Below are positions 11,248 through 22,411 of a stretch of DNA of 64,000 bases, one piece after another; position 1 is the stretch's first letter, and each line of letters begins with the position of its first letter. The position numbers and the translations under genes are program-made. This DNA is from Chinchilla lanigera (taxonomy: Eukaryota > Chordata > Mammalia > Rodentia > Chinchillidae), in assembly GCF_000276665.1 (NCBI RefSeq), contig NW_004955488.1:3218344-3282343 (forward strand). The letters are read 5' to 3'. Under the pieces are notes generated by a model. That model worked only from the letters and a program-made list of their open reading frames with translations. It was not told the DNA's origin and ran no database searches.

Positions 11248-11505
11248 TTAGGTATGGCAGCATATGTGATGTAATCCCAGCTATAATACTATAATTCCAG
11301 CACTCAAGAGGCTAAGCAAGGAGCACCACCATGAGTTCAAGACCAGCCTGGGCTACATAGTGAGTTCAAGTCCAGCCTGAACTGCATAGGAAGATACTGT
11401 TTCAAAAAAAATAAAAGAGGGCCCAGGATATAGCTCAGTGGCACAAGCACTTGCCTGGCAAGCACAAGGTCCTCAGTTCGATTCCTGGTGCCAAAAAAAG
11501 AAGAA
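11248..11505 (+). mobile_element. B1 joined to ID: candidate composite SINE
   Basis: B1 body (11248-11400) with GTAATCCCAGC, ATTCCAGCACTCAAGAGGC and the duplicated 'gttcaag-ccagcctg' blocks. A short A-rich linker follows, then an ID body (about 11419-11495: GGATATAGCTCAGTGGC, GTTCGATTCCTGG). No clear TSD separates the halves, whereas weakly similar sequence (agaaatatttcatta and agaaaatatattatg) flanks the whole unit. That is consistent with one composite insertion, but an ID landing in a B1 tail is not excluded. Confidence 0.75.
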
Positions 11506-11724
11506 AATATATTATGGAAACAATTTTTCATAATTTACAGAAAAATCTACAGCAATTCAGGGCTATAAATATAAATGTTAAAATACTCAATTAATAAGTG
11601 AATATTAAATGCATGATAAATGCATAAATTGGACTGTGATAACTTTTTCTCACTGATGGTTCACAATCCAAATCCAATAATAGAAAGGCTGATACATTTG
11701 ATTCTGATGTAAGTAAACTTCTGA

Positions 11725-11826
11725 TTTTTTTTTGTCTTTTGTTTTTTTCCTGTACCAGGAATTGAATTCACGACCTTGCGCTTACCAGGCAGGTGCTTTG
11801 CAGCTGAGCTAAATCCCCAGCCCCAT
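11725..11826 (-). mobile_element. ID SINE
   Basis: T-rich tail followed by CCTGTACCAGGAATTGAATT and the complement of the ID body ending CCCCAGCCCC. It is flanked by 14-bp duplications with one mismatch, aagtaaacttctga (11711-11724) and aagtaatcttctga (11827-11840). Confidence 0.93.
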
Positions 11827-12816
11827 AAGTAATCTTCTGAATAGCTAAAAACACCTAAACAAATTTCATTTACAATGCATATTAGAATCTGAATGATTTT
11901 TTTAATATATAAGGCTTCTAAAAAAGGAGAATGAAAATCTCAAAGGCCCGATTTTTTTAAAAAAAGATAAATACTAAGTCCACAGAAAAAGAAATGCAAA
12001 TTGCCTTAAATGTATAAAAAAAGACTCAACCTCATTCATAGTAATACACAGTAAGATTATGCTGGGCACCGCGTTTTCCACTCTACGGAGAGGCAACTCT
12101 AAAGATCTGACTGTGCATTTAGCAGTTCAGACTCTTGGCACACAAATTGTTCTACGAATTGCTGGAGGGAAATTAAACTGATTCAACCAGGAATAGAGTT
12201 GGACAGTATCTTGTAAAATTACATAACTATGTATCTTCGGATCCATAAATTTTACCATTAAGAATCTATCCCAAAGATGCACTAGAAAAAAATCCAAACA
12301 TACACACTGATAAATTATAAGAACAAGAGAATTAAAAGAAAAGTCAATAAGGAATTAATTGAATAGATCATAAAACATCTGTGCAGTATCATATTATAGA
12401 AATCAAAAAGCATAATGAATATCTTATGTATATGGAAGAATTATAGGCTATATTGTTTAGAAAAATAGGGAGGCTAAGTATTAATATTTAGTTTCCACTT
12501 TTTTAAAAATAAAGGAGTTAAAGTAGAATTCAATACATAGTTATATTCAAGATTTATTTTGACTTTAAATACAGTAATTGTCTTTTAAAAATGTTTCTTC
12601 TAGTTTAAAATGATGTGAATTATTTATGCAGGTTCAAGGTCAAATGTACATAACTAGATCTATGGCAGGTAGTATAGTTTCTATTTTGCCTAAAACAGCC
12701 TTTCCTCTTTAAGTTTAATAATAAGTATATAATTTTATGCTTTGTGGTTTAATCTTCATTGAATTTAAATATAAACAAATATGTGAATGTGCACATATAT
12801 TTGCATGTATGGGTAT

Positions 12817-13189
12817 TGTCTTTGTTACTTTTCTCTCATTCCTGAGGCAAAATACCTGAGCCCAAAATTAAGGAAGGAAAGGTTTGTTTAGCTTACAGTT
12901 CATGGAGGTTTCAGTATGTACTCGGCAGACTGCAAGGCAGAGTGGCACATGGTAGAGGGCAACAATTCATGGCTGCGGAAGATAGCAAAGCATCAAGTGC
13001 AAAAGGTAGGAGGGGTGGCAAGTAGCCTCTTTCCCTCCCTTACATTGTATGCAAACTACCTGCCCCAGGGGCAGGTATAGCACTCACACCCATAATCCCA
13101 GTATTGGACTATGGATCAATCAAAAATCTAGATGCCTGCCCCATGACTGCATGTGTCTTTGGGGGGACACCCAGACACAAACCATAACA
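12817..13189 (-). mobile_element. Solo MaLR LTR with 5-bp TSD
   Basis: Complete LTR with TG...CA ends (plus strand TGTCTTTGTTAC to ACCATAACA). It is flanked by perfect ggtat duplications at 12812-12816 and 13190-13194. The same subfamily occurs at 18396, 28005 and 37742. It contains a 10+1+10 palindrome at 13057-13077. Confidence 0.92.
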
Positions 13190-13194
13190 GGTAT

Positions 13195-13509
13195 TATGTA
13201 AATGTTTGCACCTATATTGACTTTAATTCTGAGGTACAGGAAAAGAGATTATAACACTTACTTTAATGAACAAGTTTTTGATTACATAATAATAGTGGGG
13301 AAACTCCCTATATAAATCCTAAACAAACAAATAAATAAACAAGCATCCTAAGATGTTTACAGTAATCATAGCATTCCTGTAGTGGTGGATTATTCTAAGA
13401 GTACTGCTTGCTGTGGGATAAAATAAATGGATACTTATGTAGAATAGTTTTGTATCATTTGAAACCGATTTTTGAGACATAGAAAGAAAAAACTCCATGC
13501 ATTATTTTT
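13195..13509. other. Unassigned sequence
   Basis: It includes an (AAAT/AAAC)-rich run near 13322-13345. Nothing else was recognised. Confidence 0.3.
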
Positions 13510-13950
13510 CATTGGCTGTTGTAGCAATTTAACCACAATTTTGGCAGCGTAAAATAGTTTAATCTCTTAAGAGCGGTGGATGGCAAAAGTGTGAGAGTAG
13601 CTTGATTAAGCCAAAATCAAGGTGATGACAAGAACCACACTTGTTCTGACAGTTCTTGGGGAGAATCAGCTTCTTTTCATACCACAAGTTGAAAGAGCTA
13701 TGTTTCTTGATTTGTGGTTCCTTTGTTCATCTTGACAGTCAGCACTGCAGCATTCTTGTGGTCACTTGCCCTTTTTCAGATCCCTATGAAACTCACTCTT
13801 AAGTGACACTTGTGACTATATTCATAACCTATCTAGATGAACTAAGATAATCTCCACTCTTGCAGTCCTTAAAATAATCACCTCTGCAAAGTTCTTTTAC
13901 TATATAGATCACAGCTTCCACCGAATAGGATCTAGACAGAGCCATTACTC
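13510..13950 (-). mobile_element. MLT1-type MaLR LTR, antisense
   Basis: Characteristic order on the plus strand: 'aatcaaggtgatgac', 'ggggagaatcagcttcttttc', 'gcattcttgtggtcacttgcc', 'aagtgacacttgtgac', 'ctagatgaactaagataatctcc', 'taatcacctctgcaaag', 'atatagatcacagcttccaccg'. Diverged, with no TSD identified. Confidence 0.75.
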
Positions 13951-14299
13951 AGTTTACCAATCTGCCCTCTCATCACAAAGAGTTACCTTCAATCCGTGGG
14001 CAAATTTCTTCACACATGTGATCATTCCCCAGAATATCAGCTCAATGCAAAATGGACTCAGGCGTGCAATCTCATCCAAATACCATTAGCTTGAATATCA
14101 CAAATCTGATTTAAATTAGCTACAGATAAGACTTTGAGTATGATCCATCTCTGGGGAAATTTCTTACCCCAAGTATGAGATAATGAAGCTAAACATAAAG
14201 GGATCTATTCCTAAAATATGATGGAGGAGCAAAAATAGAATAATAATTATGGGCATTATATTCCCATTTTCAAAGGAGAAAATTAAAGGAAGAAGCACC

Positions 14300-14335
14300 A
14301 GATAGATTAGTCAGGTTTTACAGAGAAACTTAAGC

Positions 14336-14371
<36 letters not shown>

Positions 14372-14760
14372 AAAACAGACATCCAGAGACGTAGATATTT
14401 CAGAGAACTAACTTGTACAATTTTGAGGTCTGGTAATTTAGAATCTTTGGGGGAGTTTAGCAGAGTGAACAACTAGGAAAAAGATATTACTACAACTCTA
14501 GTCCAGAGGTAGTATGGAGGAAAAAGTCCTCCATTCAAGGATTGCATATTTTCCCCCTGTAACAGCTTTCAACTGACTGGATGAGCCCCACTTCCTTTAT
14601 AAAGGATAATCTGCTTTACTCCACCTCTATTATTGCACATGTTCAACCAAATGTCTGAGTGTCATTGCCTGGCCAAGTTAATACATGAAATCAACCCCCC
14701 TACTGGCCCTAAACACTTCATATCAACTAGGAAACTTCATCAGCCTTAAAAACTTAAAAA
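14300..14760. mobile_element. Old interspersed repeat with internal TG microsatellite
   Basis: It begins near 'agattagtcaggttttacagagaaac', carries (TG)14 at 14341-14369, and continues with 'gctttcaactgactggatgagcccca' and 'ggataatctgctttact', ending near 'gccaagttaatacatgaaatcaaccc'. This block order is a familiar ancient mammalian repeat, but I cannot name the family safely. Confidence 0.6.
14341..14369. repeat. (TG)n microsatellite
   Basis: About 14 uninterrupted TG units. Confidence 0.97.
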
Positions 14761-15505
14761 TCATCCTACCTAGCTTGGGACTTATGAGATGTTTTCATCT
14801 TGAGGGGCAGCACACATTTCCTGCTGAGCAGTTTCATCTGTGTGTCTTTTCCCTGTAGAACTTTGGGAGTTAACAGTCTTCTTCATTTTGTACCCATTTA
14901 TTAGGTTTACTCGAACTAAATCACCAGTGTTTCTGCTGATATAACGCTCAGAAACATTTTATGTCACACATATATGTCAGCAAATCTTTCCTGCAAAGGA
15001 AAATCTTTTTGCTTTGTCTGAGAGGGGTTCTGGCTTAACTAATTGCTTCAACACTAGCAAATGTTTGTCAAGCCACATCTTTAGCTTTCTCTCCAGACCA
15101 AGAATTACTGACAATACATCTCCCAATTGTAGTACTATGATTTGCATGAACTGAGATTTTCCTGAATCATCAAATCTAGTTGATTTTTTTTCTTGATGAG
15201 TTGTACACCAATTCATCTCTTTTATCTCCCATATTACCACTAGCATCAAGAATAAACAAGGTCAAACCTTCAAGACATCTGCTGAGTTGTCCATCCAAGT
15301 TTACTATTTATACTTCTGCTTTCTAGATGACAGTTTGAGAAAATTTACTCAAGTTTCATGTGATGATGTACCAAGAATTTCCTTTCCTCCAATAAGTAAA
15401 ATATATTTCCCATCTCTTTCTAAATCCTCATCCACAATGCACTTAATATCTCTAATTTTATCAAAACTATGTCCATAATAGTAACACCATTAAGATGACA
15501 TGGTC
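14761..15505. other. Unassigned; possible decayed retroviral-like interior
   Basis: Medium-complexity sequence with small open frames on both strands (for example 14977-15249 minus and 15287-15478 plus). None shows a recognisable motif. It could be MaLR/ERVL internal sequence, given the neighbouring LTR pieces, but this is a guess. Confidence 0.25.
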
Positions 15506-15614
15506 GGGGCTGGGGATTTAGCTCAGCGACAAAGCGCCTGCCTGGCGAGTGCAAGGTCATGAGTTCGGTTCCCAGTACCGGAGAAAAACCAAAAAAATAA
15601 AAATAAAAAAAAAC
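15506..15614 (+). mobile_element. Young ID SINE
   Basis: GGGGCTGGGGATTTAGCTCA start, GAGTTCGGTTCCCAGTACCG and a GAGAAAAACC end, then an A-rich tail. It is flanked by a perfect 11-bp duplication, atgacatggtc, at 15495-15505 and 15615-15625. Confidence 0.95.
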
Positions 15615-15625
15615 ATGACATGGTC

Positions 15626-16095
15626 TTTCTTTTTAGTGTCCATCCTTTCCCCCTATGCCCTCACTGGCAGAGTCTTTATGGTCTTGTGATTTATTCAACT
15701 GAAAAAATACACATATTTGCTTCTTTTGGAATTGCAGAGGTTTATTTAGGAAGGGGTATTGCATTTTTCTTAGGAATAATTAATGCTCTTTGCTTATTTA
15801 TCAACATGAGTAGAACTGGTCTGCATAGTGGCCAATTGTACAGTGTTGCAACTCTCCTTGAAATCAGGAAACAAACCAAACTACTTAACCCTCTCTTCAA
15901 TCACAGATCTTTTGTCCATAGGCTCATAATGTAACCTAAGCAAATACTGTGTATTAAATTATATACTTGAAAATAATCAGTAAATTTCATCCACTGTAAT
16001 AAAAATCTTTGAATCATAGATTAGTGGAATGATTATTTTCTCCAATGAATTGGAGCCTCTATAATACAATGGAGAATACAGAATTCAGAAAAAAA
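15626..16095. other. Unassigned sequence with a 104-codon open frame
   Basis: The plus frame at 15620-15934 has no recognisable family and starts at the ID target site. I do not regard it as a gene. Confidence 0.3.
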
Positions 16096-16207
16096 ATTTT
16101 TTGAGACTGGGTCTTGCTACATAGTCCAGGCTGACCTCGAACTTGCAGCAATCTTCCTGTGTCAGCCTCCCTGGCGCTGGGATTACAAGCATGCGCTACC
16201 ATGCCTC
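16096..16207 (-). mobile_element. B1 SINE
   Basis: Complement of B1: GAGACTGGGTCTTGCTACATAG, 'ccaggctgacctcgaacttgc', 'tcagcctccctggcgctgggattacaagcatgcgc'. Short form without the long internal duplication. Confidence 0.88.
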
Positions 16208-18395
16208 ACACAAAATCTAAAGTTTTGCTTTTCACTCCATTATTTTTGAAGTGTATGCCATTTGGAAAGCTACTAATTACTAATTTAAGTTTTAAAAAAT
16301 ACTGTTTATTATTTGCAGGTATCATGCTTGATCCTGGAGATAAAAATCTGAGCAAGAGACTCTGGTCACTCAATCCTGTATCTTCCCAGCATTTTTGGGG
16401 ACAGGAAAGGGTTACCAAGGAGTTGTGATACAGCATACAAAATGTATACTTAAAATTCTGGAAGTCTTGGACACATTTTACTAATTTGGTAAGTACCTTG
16501 TTTCCTATTATGGCTGGCATTTACAAAGCATTTGGTAAATAATTTTAGATACATGAAGCAGAAAACAAACCTCATTTTTACTTTCATCAGAAAATAAGTG
16601 AACAAGATATATTCTGCCCCAAGGAAGGATTATCTTAAATGAGCTTATGGATTAGTTAGATTTTTCTAGGTAAAGAAGGCACTGCAGGACAAGAGCCAGC
16701 ACTGGCCAATTCATGGAGGCCCGAGGCAGGAGCATATGCCAAATGTTAGGGAAAAAACAAAGTCAAGTTGCAGAGCTGTATAATCTTTGCAACAAGTAGT
16801 AGAAATGATGCCAGAAAAAAAAAAAAGAAAAGAAAAACGAGACTGTAAAGAAATTTTATATTTCAAGCTAAGAAAACTTTATTTAATAGACCTTAAAACA
16901 CATTGTGTATGATTTTAAATTACTATTTTTTCACCTCAAAAGCATAATAACATGAAATATTTTGCCTACTTCAAAAGCTGATCATTGATACAAAGTAGAA
17001 TAATTCACTTAAATACCTTTAGGAAATGCTACTTAAATATAAGGAGTTTAGCTTCAGGCATAAATTTGAAATTAGTGAGTTAAATTAAGCCCTGTTTGAA
17101 TACTGGAAAATAAAATTAGCAGATACTTCAATATGTAAAGGAGAGAGAGGAGTGCACTAAAATAAAGCACAAGAGATTCAGCATAAGTTATTATCACTTA
17201 TTACAATGTCTTATTATAACAACATACTGCCCAAGCTTTGCTCCTCTGAAGTTATTCCTAAAAGATATACTTGCATTAGTGGAAAACAAAACAAGTATAG
17301 TGTTTTCCCCTATAGTGCAAATTGCCAAATTTAATTTGTTAGTTAATATTTCTTATTATTCTAATTTCTTACTAATGGTGTAATGGTATGTTGGAGTGAG
17401 CTGTAGTCATTATATGATTTTATCCACATAATGTAAGGCATTGAAGACAGATGTATACTCTTATTATGCTATCAAATTTGAAAAAAATTCCAAATAAATT
17501 CAGTCTGTGGAGATTTAATCTGATTTTCCTTAAATCCTAACCATTATATGTCCCTCGATTTGGTCGACAATGTTACATTGTCAAGAAAGTTGGCCAACGA
17601 TATTATTCTGTTCTATGTGGGCCAGATGATCCTCCCATACAAAAACACTAATATAGACTAAGCCTACCAGATGGGTATACATAAGGGTTCTTTGATATTG
17701 CTGATGATATGCACTATTTATTACTATGTTCAGCCTTACACTATAGTGCTTAAGATTATGAGTTTGGATCAGATACCACTTGAAGTGAAACAGATGATAT
17801 TTCCAATGGAGAGAACTAAGGTCAGTCATTTTACAGTACCTAAGTCTCACCCTGCAAGTTAAGGCAACAACTCCCACACAAATCTTACACTATATGAAAT
17901 AACATGAATGAAATACTATGTGTTTGTGATACAAACTAAGTTCTTAGTAAAACATAATTTTTAAAATACTGCAGCATTTGAAATAGGTTATCATCTTCTT
18001 AAAAGATTCCATTATCTTATTTTAAAATATATTTGACAAGAACTATTTATAGTATGTAATTATTATTAAAAGTCTGGATAGCACTGTAAGGTCTCTATGT
18101 ACATAGCTCAAAGAATTTGAAACTCTCATCCAATGAGAAATGAGACATAAAATTATGGGAGTTCTATCTTTACTCGTAAGAGAAATAATAAAAGAACATA
18201 AATAAAAGTGTTGCAAAGCACAGTAAAAGTCCTAGATATATTATAAATGCCAATAATTTTTGTTTGAAAAGTTCTAAGGGTGTTTGGGTACTAATGAATA
18301 CATTATGAGTTATTTGGACTCTTACTGCCAGCAGTCATTTTGGTAATCCATTAAATTACTTTCATCTAAATCACTCTATTCCTGTCTCACAGATT
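16208..18395. other. Unassigned 2.2 kb
   Basis: AT-rich. It contains an A-rich tract at 16815-16836. No gene, SINE or LTR was recognised. Overlapping short frames on both strands look random. Confidence 0.35.
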
Positions 18396-18773
18396 TGTTG
18401 TGGTTTGTGTCTGCATGTCCCTCCAAAGCCTCATGCAGTCACGTGGCAGGTTTCTAGACTTTATGATTGATCCATGGTCCACTGTTGGGATGATGGGTGT
18501 GAGTGCTACACCTGCCCTGGGGCAGGTAGTTTGCATACAATGTAAGGGAGGGAAAGAGGCTGCTTGCTGCCTCTCTTCCCTTTTTGCTCCTGCTGCTTTT
18601 GCTGTTTTCCGCCACCATGAACTGTTGCCCTCTGCCATGTGCCACCCTACCTTGGAACCCGCCAAGTATGGACTGAAACCTCCAGGAACTGTGAGCTAAA
18701 TAAATCTTCCATTTCTTTATTTTGGGCATTGGGTATTTTGTCTCAGCAATGAAAGGAAAGTAACTGAGACACA
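18396..18773 (+). mobile_element. MaLR LTR
   Basis: TGTTGTGGTTTGTGTCTGCA start, CCTCATGCAGTCACGTGG, an ACCTGCCCTGGGGCAGGT palindrome, then 'gaactgtgagctaaataaatc' with polyadenylation signal and a GTAACTGAGACACA end. Same subfamily as 12817-13189. I find no convincing TSD. Confidence 0.9.
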
Positions 18774-19902
18774 ACGTAACAGAGAAAACAGTAAGGAAAC
18801 ACAACACACCCTAAAGTCCCAATGAAACCAAAAAGAACAATTAATGTTACTATTTTCTTGTCCCACACATGACACTACTTTTGAAGTGGCTGCTATTTAG
18901 TGTCAGTTTCAAATATTAACCACTCACCTGCTGAATCCACAGATTTAAACAGTTACCTAAGCAAAATGATACATTCTTACAAAAAAAAAAAAAAAAAAAG
19001 CAGAATTCAGTGTCTTACCCTCTATTAACTGAAAGGGTAAGTTTTATGTCTGTGTTATCATCACCAAGTGAAACTAATTTAAGAGAAACAATTTTTTAAA
19101 GACATGACCTCCATAATAATTGATGCAAGAGAGACCCCTAGCACCATCTGCACATGCTGAATTCTTAAATTCATGACACTGGCTTCATTACCATCTAGCA
19201 GGTAGAACTGCCTTGATTAATCCTTTTGTGCCATCAAGAAAACAAAGTATTACAGAAGGGGCAGCTGTCCTGACTTTTGCAAGTATACATGAAATGATGT
19301 AATGCTTGCAGAAATTTAGGAGCAGTGCTTCGCATCTTCACCCTGTGCTCCCCAACCAACCCAGATGGAGTCATGAGTGGCAATAAAGCATAACCTGGAT
19401 GTAGGCATAAAATAACATTTGCCTGGGGACCATAATGCTGAAAGCCGGGATTCCTGATCCTTCTTTAGCTGTTGCTGTAGATTTGCAAAAAGGAAATACA
19501 CAGATAAAGGGCATCAGGCAAAAACTTACCCATTTTTAGAATGAGGAATGTAATCCTAACCTTGTCACCAAGCTCTGAGCAACCATGGAATGCTGTTAGC
19601 AGAAATGCATTGCGTGATTTTGGGACAGCCCAATACAGATTTGCCAGATTGACGCACTGAGAGTAGTGACAGGGAAAATGGCGCCAAGAGGAGGAAAGCA
19701 ATCAAATACACAGAAGTCTCGAATCTTTCCCAGATGAGGCACAACCTCAAACAGTGAAAGGCACCCTGAAACCCTCTTGTTATACATATCGCCAAGTGAA
19801 TGATACGAAGATATTGTAGGGAAAGAGGGAAGAATGACAGATTTCCAGAGAAGCAATACTCAATGTTCATCACTGGCAAAGGAAAAAGAATAAAGGACAG
19901 AA
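18774..19902. other. Unassigned sequence with several overlapping short frames
   Basis: It contains a poly(A) run at about 18980-18999. The segment 19300-19880 is of higher complexity and holds overlapping minus-strand frames of 61-104 codons that show no recognisable domain. Confidence 0.3.
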
Positions 19903-19999
19903 GGGGCTAGGGATTTAGCTCAGCGGCACAGAGCTTGCCTGGCAAGCACAAGGTCGTGAGTTCGATTCCTGGTACCGGAAGAAAAGACAAAAGACAAAA
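19903..19999 (+). mobile_element. ID SINE with 20-bp TSD
   Basis: GGGGCTAGGGATTTAGCTCA, a GAGTTCGATTCCTGGTACCG 3' end, and an A-rich tail. It is flanked by a perfect 20-bp duplication at 19883-19902 and 20000-20019. Confidence 0.95.
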
Positions 20000-20019
20000 A
20001 AAAAGAATAAAGGACAGAA

Positions 20020-20269
20020 AGGAAAATGAACTGTGTGCTCTCTCTAGAAGCTGGATGGTCACCATTATTTGTCCTTAATATTTTAACTCAATGGACTTCC
20101 ATGTCAGACTCTTTCAATCAGAATTATAACTGTGCTTATAGAGGAAGGAGATTTAGATAGTCAAGTATAAAATAGGTCTTACCCAAATGTTGAATTTTGT
20201 TCCTATTTTTCATTGACCTGTCATATGCATCCCTACCCAGAACAATCATTTCTTATTATTTTCTTACTT
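20020..20269. other. Unassigned sequence
   Basis: Nothing was recognised. Confidence 0.3.
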
Positions 20270-20480
20270 TTTATTTTTTTTACTTTAAAGAGAAAAAAAC
20301 AATAACAATGTATCAACAATGAAGAGAAAAATAAAACAATACAAAACAATAAAAATGATCCAAGATTTCAAAACGAGGTGATAGGAATTAACAATGGTTG
20401 TTATATTATATATTGTTATCTTCAATGAAGTTGCTCAGATTAGCAGATGTAAGAATGCAAAATTGATCAAACAATTAAAG
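20270..20480 (-). mobile_element. HAL1/L1-like 3' UTR fragment (copy D)
   Basis: 'ctttaaagagaaaaaaac', 'ggaattaacaatggttgtta', 'gttatcttcaatgaagttgc' and 'cagatgtaagaatgcaaaattga'. It matches copy B (6280-6440) in orientation and copy A in reverse. Confidence 0.6.
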
Positions 20481-21229
20481 ACAAGTAATAAAAATTAGAG
20501 CAATTATACATATAATTAATATAATGTAAATGTAATTAATTAATATATATATATTGCAACCACAAAGATCTCTGAAATTGAACATTTGAGAACAGCAAAT
20601 AAATTTTCTTAAAGACACAAAGTAATTAAAAATTAAATTAAATACAAGTAAATACAAATATAAGTAAATACAAATTAAAAATTTTATCTTCTAATCCCTA
20701 ACTTGATTATGTCAACCCATTTATCCCTTCAAGCTCACTGCATAACTGTTGCACGGTATGTTACATGCACGATGCCAGCAACACAAATTGCTTCAAATTT
20801 GTCACCACCCCGTAAACTTTTAATGGTGGAACCTCTCACATGTTTAAGTGAATCTACTGATTGTGCAGTGAAATTACTGTCTCACAATCTATCTATCTAT
20901 CTATCATCTATCAATCTACCTATATGCTGGCTTTTCAATTGTTTTCATTCTGTTCAATGCACACAAGAAACATTTCTGTCATGTCCATAAGTATTTTCAG
21001 CCACCTTCTCTCAGTCAGCAGCATCTGTCATCACCTTCGTCTGCAGAGCACATCACCTTCATGCTGTACCACGCCACATCCAATTTTTACATTATCTACA
21101 GAGGGGCAACTGGAGACAGAGAATAGAGGCACATAACTCTCCATGCAAAGAGAAAATGAAACAAAATTTCAAAATCTGCTAAATATATATAAAACGTAAA
21201 TACTAATGTCTTCATAATATAGAGTTTTT
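20481..21229. other. AT-rich and unassigned sequence, with a GATA-type microsatellite
   Basis: The segment 20510-20550 is dominated by TAAT/ATTA and TATA runs. A TATC-type microsatellite lies at about 20889-20925. The rest, including the open frames at 20703-21136, has no recognisable identity. Confidence 0.5.
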
Positions 21230-21273
21230 CACCATATTAGTGTTTTCAAAACACCATATTAGTGTTTTCAAAA
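21230..21273. repeat. Perfect 22-bp tandem duplication
   Basis: Unit caccatattagtgttttcaaaa occurs twice, at 21230-21251 and 21252-21273, without mismatch. Confidence 0.95.
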
Positions 21274-21789
21274 CCCCAGGAATCTAACCTAAAATCAGGA
21301 AAATGTATATGGTATCAATTGTTGCTCATACTTTTAGAATCAAGCAGTCAGGAAGCAAGACAAAGCAGAGAGACGACTGGGTCACACAGGACCCTTTCTT
21401 TCCAGATCAGACATGACCTTTCTGTCCTAAAATAATAGGAAAGGTTTCTCTTCTATTTCCAGGTGCACAGACTACAATGCACAGAAAGGAAAGTTTAAAT
21501 CATCAAATATCTATGTCTTCTATCCCAGAAAGTTATATAGTTTACATTTTCCATAAGTTGTTTATTTACTTCAGCAATTTCATCTCAAGGACGTCTGTTA
21601 AAATCATTATGTAGATAATGATTACTATCATTTAGTCTCTTTACTAAGAAGTTTAAAAACAAGTAGATCACACCAGCCTGCCAGCTTTTTCTCTTTCCTC
21701 CAAACCTACCAATAGTGGAAGAAACTGATCAAAGAACAATTGCTTCCAATTTTCTATTTTCAGTCTCCCATTTGGACTTTTCAGTGTAT
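21274..21789. other. Unassigned sequence
   Basis: No gene or repeat was recognised. Confidence 0.3.
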
Positions 21790-21804
21790 CCTTATGTATT
21801 TCTT

Positions 21805-21974
21805 TCTCTCTTTTTTTTTTTTTTTTTTTTTTTTTGTGAGACAGAGTCTCACAAAGTTCAGCCTGGACTTGAACTAACTTTGTAGCCCAGGCTGGCCTCA
21901 AACTCACAAGGATCCTCTGGCCTCAGCCTCCCCAGTGCTGGGATTACAGGCGTGCACCACCATGCCTGGCTCCA
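21805..21974 (-). mobile_element. B1 SINE with internal duplication and TSD
   Basis: CT/T-rich tail, GTGAGACAGAGTCTCAC, two copies of the 'cagcctgg/aggctgg...tgaact' block, then 'agtgctgggattacaggcg' and 'accaccatgcctggct'. It is flanked by a perfect 15-bp duplication, ccttatgtatttctt, at 21790-21804 and 21975-21989. Confidence 0.95.
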
Positions 21975-21990
21975 CCTTATGTATTTCTTA

Positions 21991-22411
21991 GATATTTTTA
22001 TGGCTTAAATGTTAAGTGCCCCACAAGGTCCCATACATTGGGTGGTTGATTGCCAATGCCACAATGTTAGTAGTGGGCAAAAGAGGTTATAAAATGAGGA
22101 GGGTGCAGTCTTCACTGATAGACTGTCTCACTCTTGAGTTCCTAGCAGGGTGGGCTAGGAGGATGTGGACCTACTTCGAGAAAGCGGGAGCACCTTAGAA
22201 GTGTTTGTCTTGTCCCCACATCTTTTCTCTCCGACTCTCTCTCTGCCTTCTTCCTTGCAGCTATTAGTTGCACCACTTTCTTCTGCCACAAAGCTTTTGA
22301 CAGCTGAGTGTGAATGGAAACCTGCAAAGCTCTGCATCAAAATAAACCTTTCTCCCTTCAGGGTGTGATTCTCAAATATTTTGTCACAGGAATAGAAAGT
22401 TGACCAGCACA
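21991..22411 (+). mobile_element. MaLR-type LTR
   Basis: 'tatggcttaaatgttaagtgcccc', 'gggtggttgattgccaatgcc', a pyrimidine-rich TCTCTCCGACTCTCTCTCTG section, 'atcaaaataaacctttctcc' with polyadenylation signal, and the ending 'gaaagttgaccagcaca'. It abuts the right TSD of the B1. Confidence 0.8.

Larger units (their letters stand above)
10591..12520 (+). mobile_element. L1 ORF2 3' part and 3' UTR, interrupted by SINEs
   Basis: Sense-strand L1M-type sequence. The segment 10830-10990 matches the C-terminal ORF2 pattern ('aaaactttgaaaaggaacagg' through 'ttggtacacaaataaacag'). The segment 11930-12060 matches the 'ccaaattgcc...aaaagactcaacctcattcat' part. The segment 12170-12440 carries 3' UTR landmarks such as 'aagaatctatcccaaaga' and 'ctgtgcagtatcatattatag'. 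Insertions at 11069, 11248 and 11725 break it up. All frames are decayed. Confidence 0.75.
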
